Assembly (NCBI GenBank): GCA_030848705.1 | Contig: CM061243.1 | Span: forward strand, 114,352,674 to 114,416,673 | DNA from: Heracleum sosnowskyi | Taxonomy: Eukaryota; Streptophyta; Magnoliopsida; Apiales; Apiaceae | Reading direction: 5' to 3' | DNA: 64,000 bases | In this document: piece by piece, positions 22,852-34,976 of the stretch | Layout of the letters: every line of letters begins with the position of its first letter | Position numbering within the stretch: position 1 is the first letter of the stretch | Notes under the pieces: generated by a model | What the model saw: only the letters and a program-made list of their open reading frames with translations | Database searches by the model: none | What the model was told of the DNA's origin: nothing | Position numbers and translations under genes: made by a program

Positions 22852-24148
22852 TGAAAGGCATATGTCTAGTCCTATTTGTAAACACCGAGGATTCTACTCA
22901 ACTTTAATTAAGATGTAATAAGTAAATAATAAAAATCAATTGTCACAGGAATCTCAGAAGATTATATCTGTCAAAGAATGAAGATTAAAGTTATCTACAG
23001 ACTTGAAGTGATTCTACATTGAAAGAAGCTCAATTTATTGATCAAGCCTCAATGAAGTATTCAAGCTCAGTGGATTTATTAAAGTGACAGAGATTTCAAG
23101 TGGTGACAGAAAAAGGTACTGATTACGGAGTTCTTGAATGAGAAGGTAGTGAATCACTGCTTAAAGTTAAATAGATAAAGAACAGACATTGTCGTTAGTC
23201 ACTCATGAACCAGACAGTACATCGAGTGTCAACGTACTATGGTGTTTGTTATTTATCTAAGTTTTAAGTGATTCTGGAATTAATTGAGAAGTCAACTTGT
23301 TCTATTTATTCTCTTATAAATAATTAATATTATTAAGTATATTATTTATTAAATTAATTCTGCAAAGAATTAATTTAATACATAATTTATTTAGTTAATT
23401 ATTTAAATTAGAATATATTTGAACTAGGAAGACTTAGGATTGAACTAGGAAGACTTAGTTCTTTGAACTAGGAAGACTACCAAGGCTGTCTTCCCGATTG
23501 TCTTCCTAGGCCAAACCATTGTCTTCCCGGTTGTCTTCCATGTACAAACCTTGTCTTCCCGAGAGTCTTCCAAGGCCATTTACATAGTTTTCCAGCAAGT
23601 CTTCTAAATACAATCTGCTAGTGGATTGGCGCGTGGAAAAGATTGACAAGTGATTTGTATAAATGAAAAGATGCAGTTGACATTAAGAAGACATATAGAG
23701 AAGAAAAGACACAGAACAAAAGCATTACATTCTTCATTAATTCTTCAACTGCAAAGCACTCATTTCCGGCCAGTGATTTAATTCTTGACAAGTTCTTATC
23801 ATTAAATTCATAAGGATCATTTCACTTGTACTGCTTTAGCTTTCTAGCGGATCATAATCCCTAGATTTTATATCGAACTACTTTTTAGTATTCGATCCTT
23901 TTTATTACAAAAATAGATAAATTCATGTCGAATTTATTCTAGATTTGTTTTATTAAGTTCTTTGTAATCAGTGATCAAAATTGTAACACCCCTCAAGTTT
24001 AATAGAGTTTCTATTTAACTTGAATATTGTTTCAGTTTTTATTCCGCATTAATTTGTTCTAAATTGTTTAATCTTAAACGAACAAATTTCGATAAAACGA
24101 TATAGTTTGTATTCAACCCCCCTTCTATAAACTTATCAGGACCTAACA
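22852..24148 (+). repeat. 3' LTR of the Copia element
   Basis: 1297 bp, the same length as the 5' LTR, TG...CA ends, followed by the duplication agtct. It carries the same GGAAGACT block at about 23417-23600. Confidence 0.95.
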
Positions 24149-25950
24149 AGTCTGAATTCTCAAACCCCTAATCTAATCCCTAATTCAAACCCCTAATCTA
24201 ATCCCGTTGCCCGTTTCATCTTACTTCATTCATCGTTTGTACTTGGTAAGTTGTTTTTCTATATTTATTTACTTACTTTATTATTGTTTGTTTTAATTTG
24301 GATTCTATATTCATCTTACTTTTTTGATTGTTGATTTGCAAGCAAATTGAGTAAACTATAATTGATTGTTAATTTTTTCTATATTTGTAAACTGAAGGGA
24401 AAGAAGTGAAAGATTGCGGAATCATATGAATGTTACTAGTAATTTCTTGTTTCATTCAGTTGTTTGTTACTAGTAGTGAAAGATTTCTGTGTTATTTTGT
24501 GCTTGTACTGTAATTTATTGGCCCCTCTTGCAATGTTCTAATTCGTTTGTAATTTCTTATAATTGTTTGTTTCTAATGTTCTAATTTCTTGTACTGTATG
24601 TTCTGGTCTGGATGTTCTAGTTCCCCCAACGTGGTCTGGATGTTCTGTCTAATGTCTATGTTCTGTCTAATGTCTAATTGTTTTTTTCATTCAGTTGTTT
24701 GTTTCTAATGTTCTATTAATTTAAGTTCATGTTTGCAGTAGGGATAGTACCATGTAATAGTTTTCTTGTTTTTTTCCGGTTTTTGTGACCCCTATAATCA
24801 TTTACACAGAAATGCTAGTTGCAGATTGCTTATGATTTTTTCAGCTATTTGATACAGGTTACAGTTTAATTTAGCAGCAGTCTATGATATTAATTATTAG
24901 TTGTAAACTCTGCAGTCTACACTTGTTCAATTTGTAATCTCTCGCATAAATTGATTCTGCACTTATTAATGATTTGTGACACACTTGCAATTTCCCATGC
25001 ATATAGCTTTATTTTGTAATGACTATCGTACTGTAATAATTGCAATTCTTTACAGAGTAATTTTCTGATTGATACCACGTCTAGAAGAATATAGTTCTCC
25101 GTTCTTAGTTGCCATTATTGTTCTGTAATATCTCTGTGTATAAATTACTAAGTTATAAATTATATTGTTAAATTGAAGAAATTTTCATAATGTTAACACT
25201 TCTACTGGTTATGTTACAATTGAAGATAGTATATGCGTGCAATCTCACAAGAGCTTCAGAAGATTGGAAAATGCAGACAATGGACATGCTGCTGAATTTC
25301 TAGTTTCTACTAAAATTTGTTATGTTTAAAATTTGTAATGGCTTTAGACATTCAGTACTTTGTGAATTCATTTTAAAATTTGTAATAGCTTCAGACTTTC
25401 AGGACTTTGTGACTTCTGTTATAATTTATAAATTTGAATTGTCAACAGATAAATATCAGATTCAGTGTAACTGTTCGGGTTTCGGGTCAACCCGAACCCG
25501 AAATAAACCCGACGGGTTTGGATTTGGATTTTATGATTCGGGTTTAATCGGGTTCGGGTTCGGGTTCGGGTCGAAATGAAAACTTCGGGTTTGGATTTGG
25601 ATTTTATAAAACCCGTTTCAACCGACCCGTTTGCCATCCCTAAAGCTTACCAAACATCTTACTAACAATTTTTTTGAATTCTCAACTATTTTTCAATCAT
25701 TTTTTAAAAAGTTGCTTCTGGTTGCATCCGGTTGCATCTAGTTGCGTTGGTTGCACACCGTATTTTTGGTTGCATCTGTGGTTGATTTTAGTTGCAGTTG
25801 CAGATGGTTGAAAGTAGTTGCACACCGTATTTTTGCAAATATTTTCAAAAAGTTAGTATTTTTGCAAATATTTTCAGAAAATGGTAAAATTGCAAAAAAA
25901 AAACTTATAAAAAGTAGTATTTTTGATAATTTCTCAAATTTTTAATATCT

Positions 25951-26815
25951 TATTTTAAATATAATAGTATAGATAAATTAGTCATGTTACTTTATTTGTT
26001 TTTTTGCTATTAGGGTGGGATAGAAATTAGAATGAGGCAATAAAATTTGGGATTTAAATGTGATGAAACAGAGTAAGCAACTAGATTTGTGGGTTAAATT
26101 GAATGGGGCAGAGTAAGCAACATAATGTCTAATTTAATTAGGTGAGACAATATTTTGAGTGCAATGTGATTTTAAAAAGACTTTTCATTCATTATTTTTA
26201 TTATTAATATTTATTTATTTATAATTTATAATTTTTTTCATTTTTTCAAAGAGGAAGAATATCAATAAAGTATAAGTGGGAATATAATACTTAAAAAGAG
26301 AAAAATGACACAATTTTAATTACGTTTTTTTAAATAAATAATGATAGAAATATCGAGTTGGTTCCAAAATTTGGTGCCAAATACCATGAGTCATGTTTTG
26401 ATTGTCTAAAACTCAAATAATAATAATGGATCCTTGCATTTACATTAATTTCACCAAAAAAATCATTTTAAATTGTCACCCGTCTTTGTGTGCCAAATTT
26501 TAGTACACCTCTAGCATTATTCTTTTAAAATTAGTAAATATAAACTTTTTAAAGAAAATAAATTTATAAAATCAATTCTTTCCCTATTTCATAAAAAAGG
26601 AAGAAATAGATTTCCAATTTATTTTCTTTCTTTCAAGAAAATTATTGAAGATAAACCCTAATTATTTTTTCCTCCTAAAATTTTTGGCAACTAGGTGTTA
26701 TCTGTTTTAGTTAACCTCAAATATTTCGTAGGGTCATTTAAAACTATATTTTACTGTAAAAATTTAGTCAAGAATGCATTTATTTTTCCAAATGTATAGC
26801 CAAAAAGAAAAAGAT
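25951..26815. other. Intergenic with a small inverted-repeat element
   Basis: AT-rich DNA. At 26355-26522 a stretch starts gagttggttccaaaatttgg and ends ccaaattttagtacacctc...attattc; its ends are imperfect inverted repeats and the right end matches the 197-bp element at 35608 (gaataatgctag.ggt), so it is a diverged family member. No gene is visible. Confidence 0.4.
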
Positions 26816-27920
26816 TGTTAACGGAGGAATCTGATATCAACAAAGTTTGAGGTTCATCGCCGGAATCAAGATCTATGACGATGGTTCTTCGTCGGAAAGT
26901 CGCCGGAGTGTGGTGGTTGTGATGAATTGGGGGCTGAGATTGTAAGGGTTTTCTTGGTGGTGGCTCGCTGATCTCTTCACTTCCAACCCCTTACAACGTG
27001 CCTACGTACCCCATATTTATAGGGGATCAAGCCCTACGTAGTTCTTGGGGAGCAAGTAACCTATACGGGTTGGTTTCTGATTTCCGAGCCCCACTAGGAT
27101 ACCTGATCCATCTTCTGGAATTGGTCTTCGACTCGTTTTAGGAATGTCCAACGACGAGGACTGGTCACAAAGACCCAAGGCTCAACTACAATCTAGGGAC
27201 TTCACGGATACGGCATCGACCCAACTTAGGAGCCGACACTAATCGCTACCAGCTGTCTCCCTGACCAAAGTAGTTGCAGGTATAGCCATGACTTACCCCA
27301 AATGTCAGACGCATCCTTGTCCCCCAAATGAGAAGCACCCACCAGATTGCAGGACAAGTGATCCCAAGCGTTTGGGTGCAAAGTGCAGGATTACTCCAAA
27401 GTTCCCCAATGAGGACGCGCCCATTGAGTACAGGAACAGAGCTCCCAAAGCACACACCAAGATTCACCCCACATCCTCAATTAGGACGCGCCCATTGAAT
27501 ACATGAGGAGGCCTTCAGTACACATACATACCCCTGGAGGCCTTTCACCACGGACATCCCCCTCCTAGGGCACATCCTATGAGGGAATTCTTCAATCACC
27601 AGGCAAACCCATGGAGGCCTTCAACAACGGACATCCCTCCCTTAGGATGCCTTAGGGCGCATCCTAAGGGAGAAGTCTTCAATACCATGTCAATTCCATA
27701 TCAACGTAGTTATTCTTCAATATCAAGTCATCACTTCGTACCATGAGGGCGCGCCCTCTAGGGGTGGACGGCCAGTGGGCGTGCCCTTTCCCCTATTAAG
27801 GGCAAGCCCTAAGCTTCCTTGTGTCAGTCTAATCCCTAATTGCATCTTGAATATTTCCAATTGATTATTACTTGACCCAAATCTACCCTAAAAACCCGAT
27901 AACAAATTTTGGCTATAACA
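26816..27920 (-). repeat. 3' LTR (minus sense) of the non-coding LTR element
   Basis: 1105 bp. The TATA-like box ctataaatat is the reverse of about 27013-27022. Nearly identical in its first 573 bases to 31684-32255 and in the rest to 34295-34816, apart from an indel of about 10 bases near 27650. Confidence 0.85.
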
Positions 27921-30900
27921 ACTACCCCCAATTCCATGTGAAATCGGAGATGAAGCATGGAATTTTCAATCTTCAAAGTGCCAAAATCTCTCTGTAACCA
28001 TTTTTTTCTTCAAGAATTGTCCTCGAGCTTCTTCCTCCTTTGATGCTATAAAGAGAGGGCGCGTCCTTCCAGAGGGCGCATCCTTTAATTCTTCCATGAT
28101 ATATTTTTGATAATTCTAATGTTAAGAAAGGGATACCACCTGCACACAACACCTCTAAGCTTACATGAGCTAACTCGGCGTAAGAAACAAGAGATATTGT
28201 GCACATATGTAAACCCCTCATCGACCACACCATGTGACAAAGTATAATCTCCTAACAATGATGTGGAGATCAACCCATTTTTCCATATCTCCCATTGAGT
28301 CTTTCATCCCACAATGTCTCTCCTTTGGGCGCACCCTAAACAGTGAGCGCGTCCTTTTTCAAAAATTCCATTAATAGACTAAGGACACAACAATATGCGC
28401 ATTAGAGATTCGCCTAAAACCATCAACATTGTAGGACGCACCCTGAGAGGGAGGCGCGACCATATCATAAGCTAGATCACCGATATTCAAGTAACAAAAA
28501 CTCTAAAGAAAATTTTGGCCAACAATCCACATGATTCTTCCAAGATCAAATGAGTTGAATTCAAAGTGCTCAAGGATGGGGCTATTGAAGCTAAGAAGGT
28601 GGAGCTAGCCCAACAAAATAAATATGAGGAAGTTTAAGAAAACCTTGGAGGTAGGGAGGACGCGTCATGACGATGAAGGTGATCTTCCCACCAGCAACAT
28701 AATTACTAACACAAATGCAATTTCTTCGGCAACCGCCATGTAACTTTACTCATATTTCTTGTTTATTTTCACTTTCCCAAAATAAATTGAATTTTGTTTG
28801 TAAAATTCGTAATATGACTTCCAGGACTATTTCTGAACTGCTCCAGTTGAAATCTTGATTTTTGACCACTTTTGGATTGTAGAAAATTCTGTTATCTTCG
28901 CATGGGCTGTAAGATCGTTCAATTCTGATGTCTAGAACTCCAGTTATGTACCAAACAGTGATGTATGCGCGTGTAGATCAATAAATTCAAATTTCCTTGT
29001 ATTTTATGTCCAAATAACTCCAATTCCTTCGAAGTTTTAGAATTCTCTATTTTCCTTCCTACCAATCTTGTTATACTTCCACGTTTACCAGGAAGAGTTC
29101 TGCATCTCACCATTTAACCAAGAGTGCGTCGTCTATTATACGGGGACAATGCAAAGCTCACCCTATAGGGCACGCCCTTGTAGACTACTATTCAGGTATA
29201 GCCAGTCTTCAATCAACCAAAGCATCATCTTATTGAAAATACTCCATAAAACGCTTGCATGACTATTCGGGGGCCTCACCTCAAAAGTTTCAGTAAGACG
29301 TTAGGGGGTACTCTCCGGTCATAGAATACTTCGAATCTCGACCCATAAAAGGGACATATCAATATGACACATATCTCTAGGAGGCATCCTACGAAGGGCA
29401 TCTCACGAATAGACATCTCATGAAGAGGCATCCCAAGAGGGGAATTCTAGGAGGAAGCTCCTCTAGGGGCGTGTCTCGATGCTTAGGAGGTGACCCAAGT
29501 GGATGATGGCATGACAAAGCCTCTTCTAATCTTCTCATCCATTTTATAATAATATTCTTCTATGGAGGGGCTCACTCATGACCTTGGGGCCGCATCCCGT
29601 TAACTAGGGGGCACATCCTAAAGTTCATGGGGCCTCTACTCCAAATATTTTCTTCTTGCCGAAAACAACTTGAGCACTTGTACAATCATGCTTAAAGTCG
29701 ATGCCTTAATATATAAGGTTGATATGTTTATGGCGCACCTTGAAGGGCATGTCTTCTATTATTGAGGATGTGACGACGCGTTCTCTGAAGATAAAAGTAT
29801 TGTCCTTCCACGGAGGGGCTCGCTCATGTCCATGGGGCCTCAACCTGTAATCAGGGGCACTCTCTATGGATCACGGGGCCGCTCTCCCATATCATCCATT
29901 GAACCATCCATTGAATTTTCACATAAAGGGGCTCACTCATATCCATGGGGCCTCGACCTATAATCAGGGGGCTCTCACTATGGAGTACATGGCCTCGCCT
30001 CCATATTATTTTCCCCTAAAAGTCAGTGGAGTTCATGTTGAGCAGTTCTTTTTCTTGAGGGCGCGCCTTGAAGGAAGGACGCGTCTTGAAAGACGAGAGA
30101 GTGACTCATGCGTTGGATCTTGTGCGATCATCCTTTGTCTTTATTAAAACTGTTTGTAGACATTTTCCAAGAGGGCACGTCTTCAGGGAGAAACGATCAT
30201 TGGGACCTCAGACATGCTGAGGAGGCATCCTTGACGTAGAGGGCGCGTCCTTACGGATTGGGACGCAGAACTTGATAACTCTTGAGATATTTTCCCAATC
30301 AAGATTCCCCACCTGTCAAACAACTCAATAATAGAAAATTGTAGAAATCACCTGGAAAACGCGTTCTGGAGGTATGGACATGAACTATCACCGAATTTTC
30401 GTAGGAGTTGTTGGAAATCATCTGATCCTCGAGCATCACCCTTAGGGCGCGCCCTAAGGGTTCTTGGGGATTTTCCTTCGCAATCTTCTTCCTGCAACAA
30501 TTCAAGAAACAAATAATATAGAGCAAAAAACACAACAAGTTAGGTGTTACCTTAAGGATACATCCTGAAGAAGAGGACGTGTTCCATCATCGAATTCCCC
30601 AAGAAGTTGTTTGAAGTCATCCGAGCATCTGGTATCCTCCTTTTGGGCTCGTCCTTGAAGGTTCTTGAGGATCTCTTTCGCATAAAATATTCATCCTGCA
30701 AAACTTCATGCAACAATAACAGAAAAAGTTAGGATTTAGCGTTACTTGAAGTACATGCCTTGAAGACATAGACATAGTTTCTGATTGATGCGTCCACTCC
30801 ATAAATTAACTTTGTCCTTTGTATCTTTAGAGAACTCCGTGCAAAATCTTAGTTTTTTGTGTCACAGTTTTGTTTGTGCCAGCGACAATAGTGATAATTG

Positions 30901-31683
30901 AATATTGATCGACATTAATAAGATGCATCTTGAGAATTTCTGAGCCTTGATGGTGAGTTAGCACGCAAGATAAAAGTATTATCCACCCTCTTCCTCAAAT
31001 TATCACAAGAAAATCTTATTCAGAGTTGATAACCAATATATATCCTTAACTGAATAAGATTCTTCAATAAATTTCGTAACTGTCTGATCCCTCCAGTTTC
31101 TGGGCTGTTTCACTTGGATTTTTCTTATTTGACCATCTCAGAATTAAATATAATTCCATAAGATTCGCGTGGACTGTAAGATCATCAAAATCGGACTTCT
31201 GAAACTCAAGATATGGCTCAAACATTATAGGCAGCTCGTGTAGTTCACTAAATCTGAAATATCTTCCAATTAGACTCAAAATCAGCTATCTTCCTTCAAA
31301 TCCTTCCAAGTTTAGAACTTCCTTGTATGAAACTTTAGGACTTTCCAACTATACAGCCTTCTTCCTCCTTGTTTTTAGGATCTTGCTCAGAATCACCCCC
31401 AGTATACATGGGAACCACCGCCTTCAAGCGTACATGAAAACATCCTTCAGATCTGAATCGCCTAGACATATTCTTCACCAGATCTTGTTCGACCCTTCTG
31501 GCCAAGAATCATCATCTTGAAATCACCATCCTTGAATCATCCTCCTTGTCACCAGCATGAAGTTGTATCCATGGCCATCCTTCGAATCTTGTCGGACCTT
31601 CTTCTAAGAACTTCATCATGATGAGATATCTCTTCCTCCTGAGATTATGATATTGATCAACACCCCTCCTTCTAGCACCAATT
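27921..31683 (-). other. Interior of the non-coding LTR element: diverged internal repeats
   Basis: No ORF with family features. Repeats seen: (a) three copies of ggggctcactcat...catggggcct at about 29570, 29815 and 29938; (b) a unit of about 235 bases at about 30340-30545 and 30550-30790, each with a gaattttcgtaggagttg-like and a ggttcttggggattt-like part; (c) a block with catgggctgtaagatc near 28900 and cgtggactgtaagatc near 31160. The primer-site-like sequence lies at 31661-31680 (minus). Confidence 0.6.
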
Positions 31684-34600
31684 TGTTAACGGAGGAATTT
31701 GGTATCAACAAAGTTTGAGATTCATCGCCGGAATCAAGATCTATGACGATGGTTCTTCGCCGGAAAGTCGCCGGAGTGTGGTGGTTGTGATGAATTGGGG
31801 ACTGAGATTGTAAGGGTTTTCTTGGTGGTGGCTCGCTGATCTCTTCGCTTCCAACCCATTACAATGTGCCTACATACCCCGTATTTATAGGGGATCAAGT
31901 CCTACGTAGTTCTTGGGGAGCAAGTAACCTATATGGGCTAGTTTCTGATTTCGAGGTCCACTAGGATACCTGATCCATCTTCTGGAATTGGTATTCGACT
32001 CACTTTAGGAATGTCCAACGATGAGGCCTGGTCACAAAGGACCAAGGCTCAACTACAGTCTAGGGACTTCACGTATACGCCATCGACCCAACTTAGGAGC
32101 CGACACTAACCGCTACCAGCTGTCTCCCTGACCAAAGTAGTTGCAGGTATAACCAAGACTTACCCCAAATGCCTGACGCATCCTTGTCCCCCAAATGAGA
32201 AGCACCCACCAGATTGCAGGACAAGTGATCCCAAGCGTTTGGGTGCAAAGTGCAGAATGCCATCTTTGTAACACCCCCATCTATAATTAAATGAGGGACT
32301 ACTTATTAAATCATAAACCTGCAAACAGAGCACTAAATAATTTCTAAATAATGCTTAAATAAGTCTAATAACCTCCAAAATAATATTTATCCTCCAAAAC
32401 AGTTCAAACCGATAAATACGAAAAATCCAAAATCTTAAATGAACAATAAAGTCTAATAATGCTAGAAATAAGCAAATCCTAATAAATGGAATAAAGGGTG
32501 CTCTCCATCACATAGTCCCAGATCCCCCTAAGCACCTGCCAGAAAAAGAATACGACATGAGCCAATTGTCTAGTACGGATTTGGAATACAGTTTATAAAA
32601 CAGAAAAACAGATATTCATATTTGACAGTTTGTAATAAAAATAATTAATTGAAAACAAGTATGGCTGAAGCAACGAAGGGTTAGGATATTTCATACCGAG
32701 ATCAGAACAGAACATATACAAATACACACATCATAGGGTACCTAATGTGTGCAACAAATCGAATAACGTGTACGGCATATACAACGTCACCGTCAAATCA
32801 AATCAAATCACAAATCACAAAATCTGGGTGCACCTACGTATTCTGAAACAAATATCAAAATGCTCAAAAACTCCTTCCAAGAGCTAACAGAACAGAAGGA
32901 TACGCCATGACCAATCACACTGTCATGGAAGTGTCATGACATTGGTGCCGCAATGACATGGTTGTAGTACCCCTACAGTTGGTTAACTCGGTATACCCTA
33001 TATCACTAAGGGTTCAAATATAATATTTCGCAAAACTTTTAAAATTACAGAAACAGATATTTTCAATATTTCCAATAGATATAAAATGTACGCAATATCA
33101 GAAAATCGCATAAATGAATATTTAAAATTTTCAAAACATATTTAAAAATATTTTTCAGAGTGAAAACAAATTTTCAGATTCAAAATGATTAAGAACCAAA
33201 CGAACAGATTTGGGGTCAAAACGAATTTAACATTAATATTTCTAAGAGGAGTAGCGCTGAATAAAATAGGAAAGAATCCGTACATCAAAATCATAGTACC
33301 AACCACTAATAAAATTCGAAACGAATCGTTAAACTCTTGGTCCCGAACCTAATAACAAAATTATAATTATATATATATTTTTAATATCATCAATAGTAGT
33401 TAATATCTATTAATACACTTAATCCATGCACATCAAGAGCTCTCAAAATTATACTAAATTTAATATAGATATTAAAATTCAAAACATCCTACGACATTAA
33501 AGCCTTCATGAATTCACTTTCCTTGACTTTGAAAACCAGACTATAATGCAAATATTATAATATAACATATATGCCGATTACTATTTCTTTATAATCTTTC
33601 AACTTATATCATTAAAGTACTAATTAATTAACTTGACCCTAGGATATCAAAAGCCTAGGATACCAAGCCAAATCATGATGTAGTTTTAAATCCAAAGTCA
33701 GATAGACCATCTTATTATATATAGAATTCATGGCCGAAATAGAACTTTGATTTTGGAGATATTAAGAAGACACAAATTTCAATTACACAATTTATTAAAA
33801 TAGAAAAGCAAATACACTTTACATTTATACGTATATAATTATAACAACAGAACTTGATATTTTATGCTCATGTAGCCGCTCTAGTGCCGCACAGTAGACT
33901 TGATAAATAGTAATATCAATTTAAAAGTTCAAATGATTCAATCAAATAAGGGACTATAAATTGTACCTCACTCTTGCTATTAGCTTAACGAAGAAAAGTG
34001 ATCCACAAGCAGTGCCTATGTTTTCATACAGCGCCTCTGTTTTCTTTTTACGTCTCGCCCTGGGTGGTCTCACTAGGGTTTTTCTATTAATCTTGCGTGC
34101 TTAGAAAATAAGTGGGTGCGTTAATATATAAAGGTCTAAATATCCTAAAACTTATAGAATTTTAATAATCACCTAATTGTTATTTATTTTCTAATTAATA
34201 GAAAAAAATAAATAAATGGATCACCAATTCTAATTTTAAATGTTATTATTATTATTATTATTTAAATATCTATAGTTCATATATATTACAGCAGGATTAC
34301 TCCAAAGTTCCGCAATGAGGACGCACCAATTGAGTACAGGAACAGAGCTCCCAAAGCACACACCAAGATTCACCCCACATCCCCAATGAGGACGCGCCCA
34401 TTGAATACAGGAGGAGGCCTTCAGTACACAAGCATACCCCTAGAGGCCTTCAACCACAGACATCCCTCTCCTAGGGCACATCCTAGGAGGGAATTCTTCA
34501 ATCATCAGGCAAACCCATGGAGGCCTTCAACAACGGATATCTCTCCCTTAGGGCACATCTTAAGAGAGAAGTCTTCAATAACATGTCAATTCCATATCAA

Positions 34601-34816
34601 CGTAGTTATTCTTCAATATCAAGTCATCATTTCGTACCATGAGGGCGCGCCCTCTAGGGGTGGACGGCCAGTGGGCGCGCCATTTCCCTTATTAAGGGCA
34701 AGCCCTAAGCTTCCTTGTGTCAGTTCAATCCCTAATTGCATCTTGGATACCTCCAATTGATTATTATTTGACTCGAATCTACCCTAAAAACCCGATACCG
34801 AATTTTGGTTATAACA
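31684..34816 (-). repeat. 5' LTR (minus sense), split by a 2-kb insertion
   Basis: LTR parts are 31684-32255 and 34295-34816. The TATA-like box is the reverse of 31881-31890. The insertion at 32256-34290 would separate promoter and primer sites from the LTR's other half. Confidence 0.85.
32256..34290. mobile_element. Insertion of about 2.03 kb in the LTR, solo-LTR-like
   Basis: It is defined by comparison with the other LTR, which is continuous here. GCAG lies on both sides (32252-32255 and 34291-34294), consistent with a 4-bp duplication or simply the restored site. Inside, a TG...CA unit can be drawn from tgtaacaccccc (32267) to atattaca (34290), as in Gypsy-type LTRs, but its flanks atctt and gcagg do not match, and 11 bases (aatgccatctt) on the left are unexplained. 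An (ATT)n tract lies at about 34240-34262. No coding potential. Confidence 0.55.
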
Positions 34817-34976
34817 AAGATAATGTAACATCCACAAAAGTTAATTGTGAGTTCCTTAAAAAAAATTGTGAGTTTTTTTTTTTGGATTGAAGAAAAAGTT
34901 AATTGTGAGTTAAATGTGACATTTAGGTAAACCCCCGGTCTATCTAATCAACTGTATTAATGTTTGATTATTAAAT

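Larger units (their letters stand above)
12945..24148 (+). mobile_element. LTR retrotransposon, Copia superfamily, Sirevirus type (11.2 kb)
   Basis: Two direct repeats of 1297 bp start TG and end CA, flanked by the 5-bp duplication agtct (12940-12944 and 24149-24153). The order is LTR, primer-binding site, gag, gag-linked coiled-coil region, protease, integrase, reverse transcriptase, RNase H, third ORF, polypurine tract, LTR. Integrase before reverse transcriptase defines Copia; a long gag-side coiled coil and an ORF after pol point to the Sirevirus group. The coding frame carries an in-frame stop and a frame change (see the gag and pol entries), so this copy probably cannot make the full polyprotein. 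Confidence 0.96.
12517..25642. mobile_element. hAT-type element split by the Copia insertion
   Basis: Ends are tagggatggcaa and, inverted, ttgccatccct(a), flanked by identical 8-bp duplications aagcttac at 12509-12516 and 25643-25650. Without the Copia, the element is about 1.9 kb: left arm 12517-12944 and right arm 24149-25642. The subterminal parts are full of gggtttcgggtt / acccgaacccga repeats, as in many plant hAT elements. The right arm (about 1.5 kb) has no ORF with transposase motifs, so this copy is non-autonomous. Confidence 0.88.
12090..25950. mobile_element. Mutator-like inverted-repeat element holding the nested hAT and Copia (outer layer)
   Basis: The left arm (about 12096-12262) and the reverse complement of the right arm (about 25700-25945) share tcaaaaatact at the outer end, repeated gaaaatatttgcaaaaata units, and a gttgca-rich inner part. 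A second family copy occurs at about 58.99-60.82 kb. Long AT-rich inverted ends with aaaatac motifs resemble Mutator-like MITEs, but I could not see the expected 9-bp duplication, so class and exact ends are uncertain. Confidence 0.5.
26816..34816 (-). mobile_element. LTR retroelement without visible coding capacity (LARD-like), minus strand
   Basis: Two direct repeats start tgttaacgg and end ...tataaca, flanked by the 5-bp duplication aagat (26811-26815 and 34817-34821). Minus orientation follows from three signs: a purine-rich tract tgggggtagt (reverse of 27921-27930) abutting the LTR at 27920; a primer-site-like tggtgctagaagg (reverse of 31668-31680) next to the other LTR; and TATA-like ctataaatat in the minus sense of both LTRs. 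The 3.76-kb interior holds only short ORFs without gag or pol motifs and is made largely of degenerate repeats containing ggcgcgtcc-like words. It would need proteins from another element to move. Confidence 0.85.

Noticed and set aside
25322..25637. ORFs on both strands with Gly-Phe or Arg-Thr repeats
   Set aside because: They are products of gggtttcggg subterminal repeats of the hAT element.
34386..34760. 124-codon + strand ORF
   Set aside because: It lies inside the LTR of the non-coding element on the opposite strand, with no family features.
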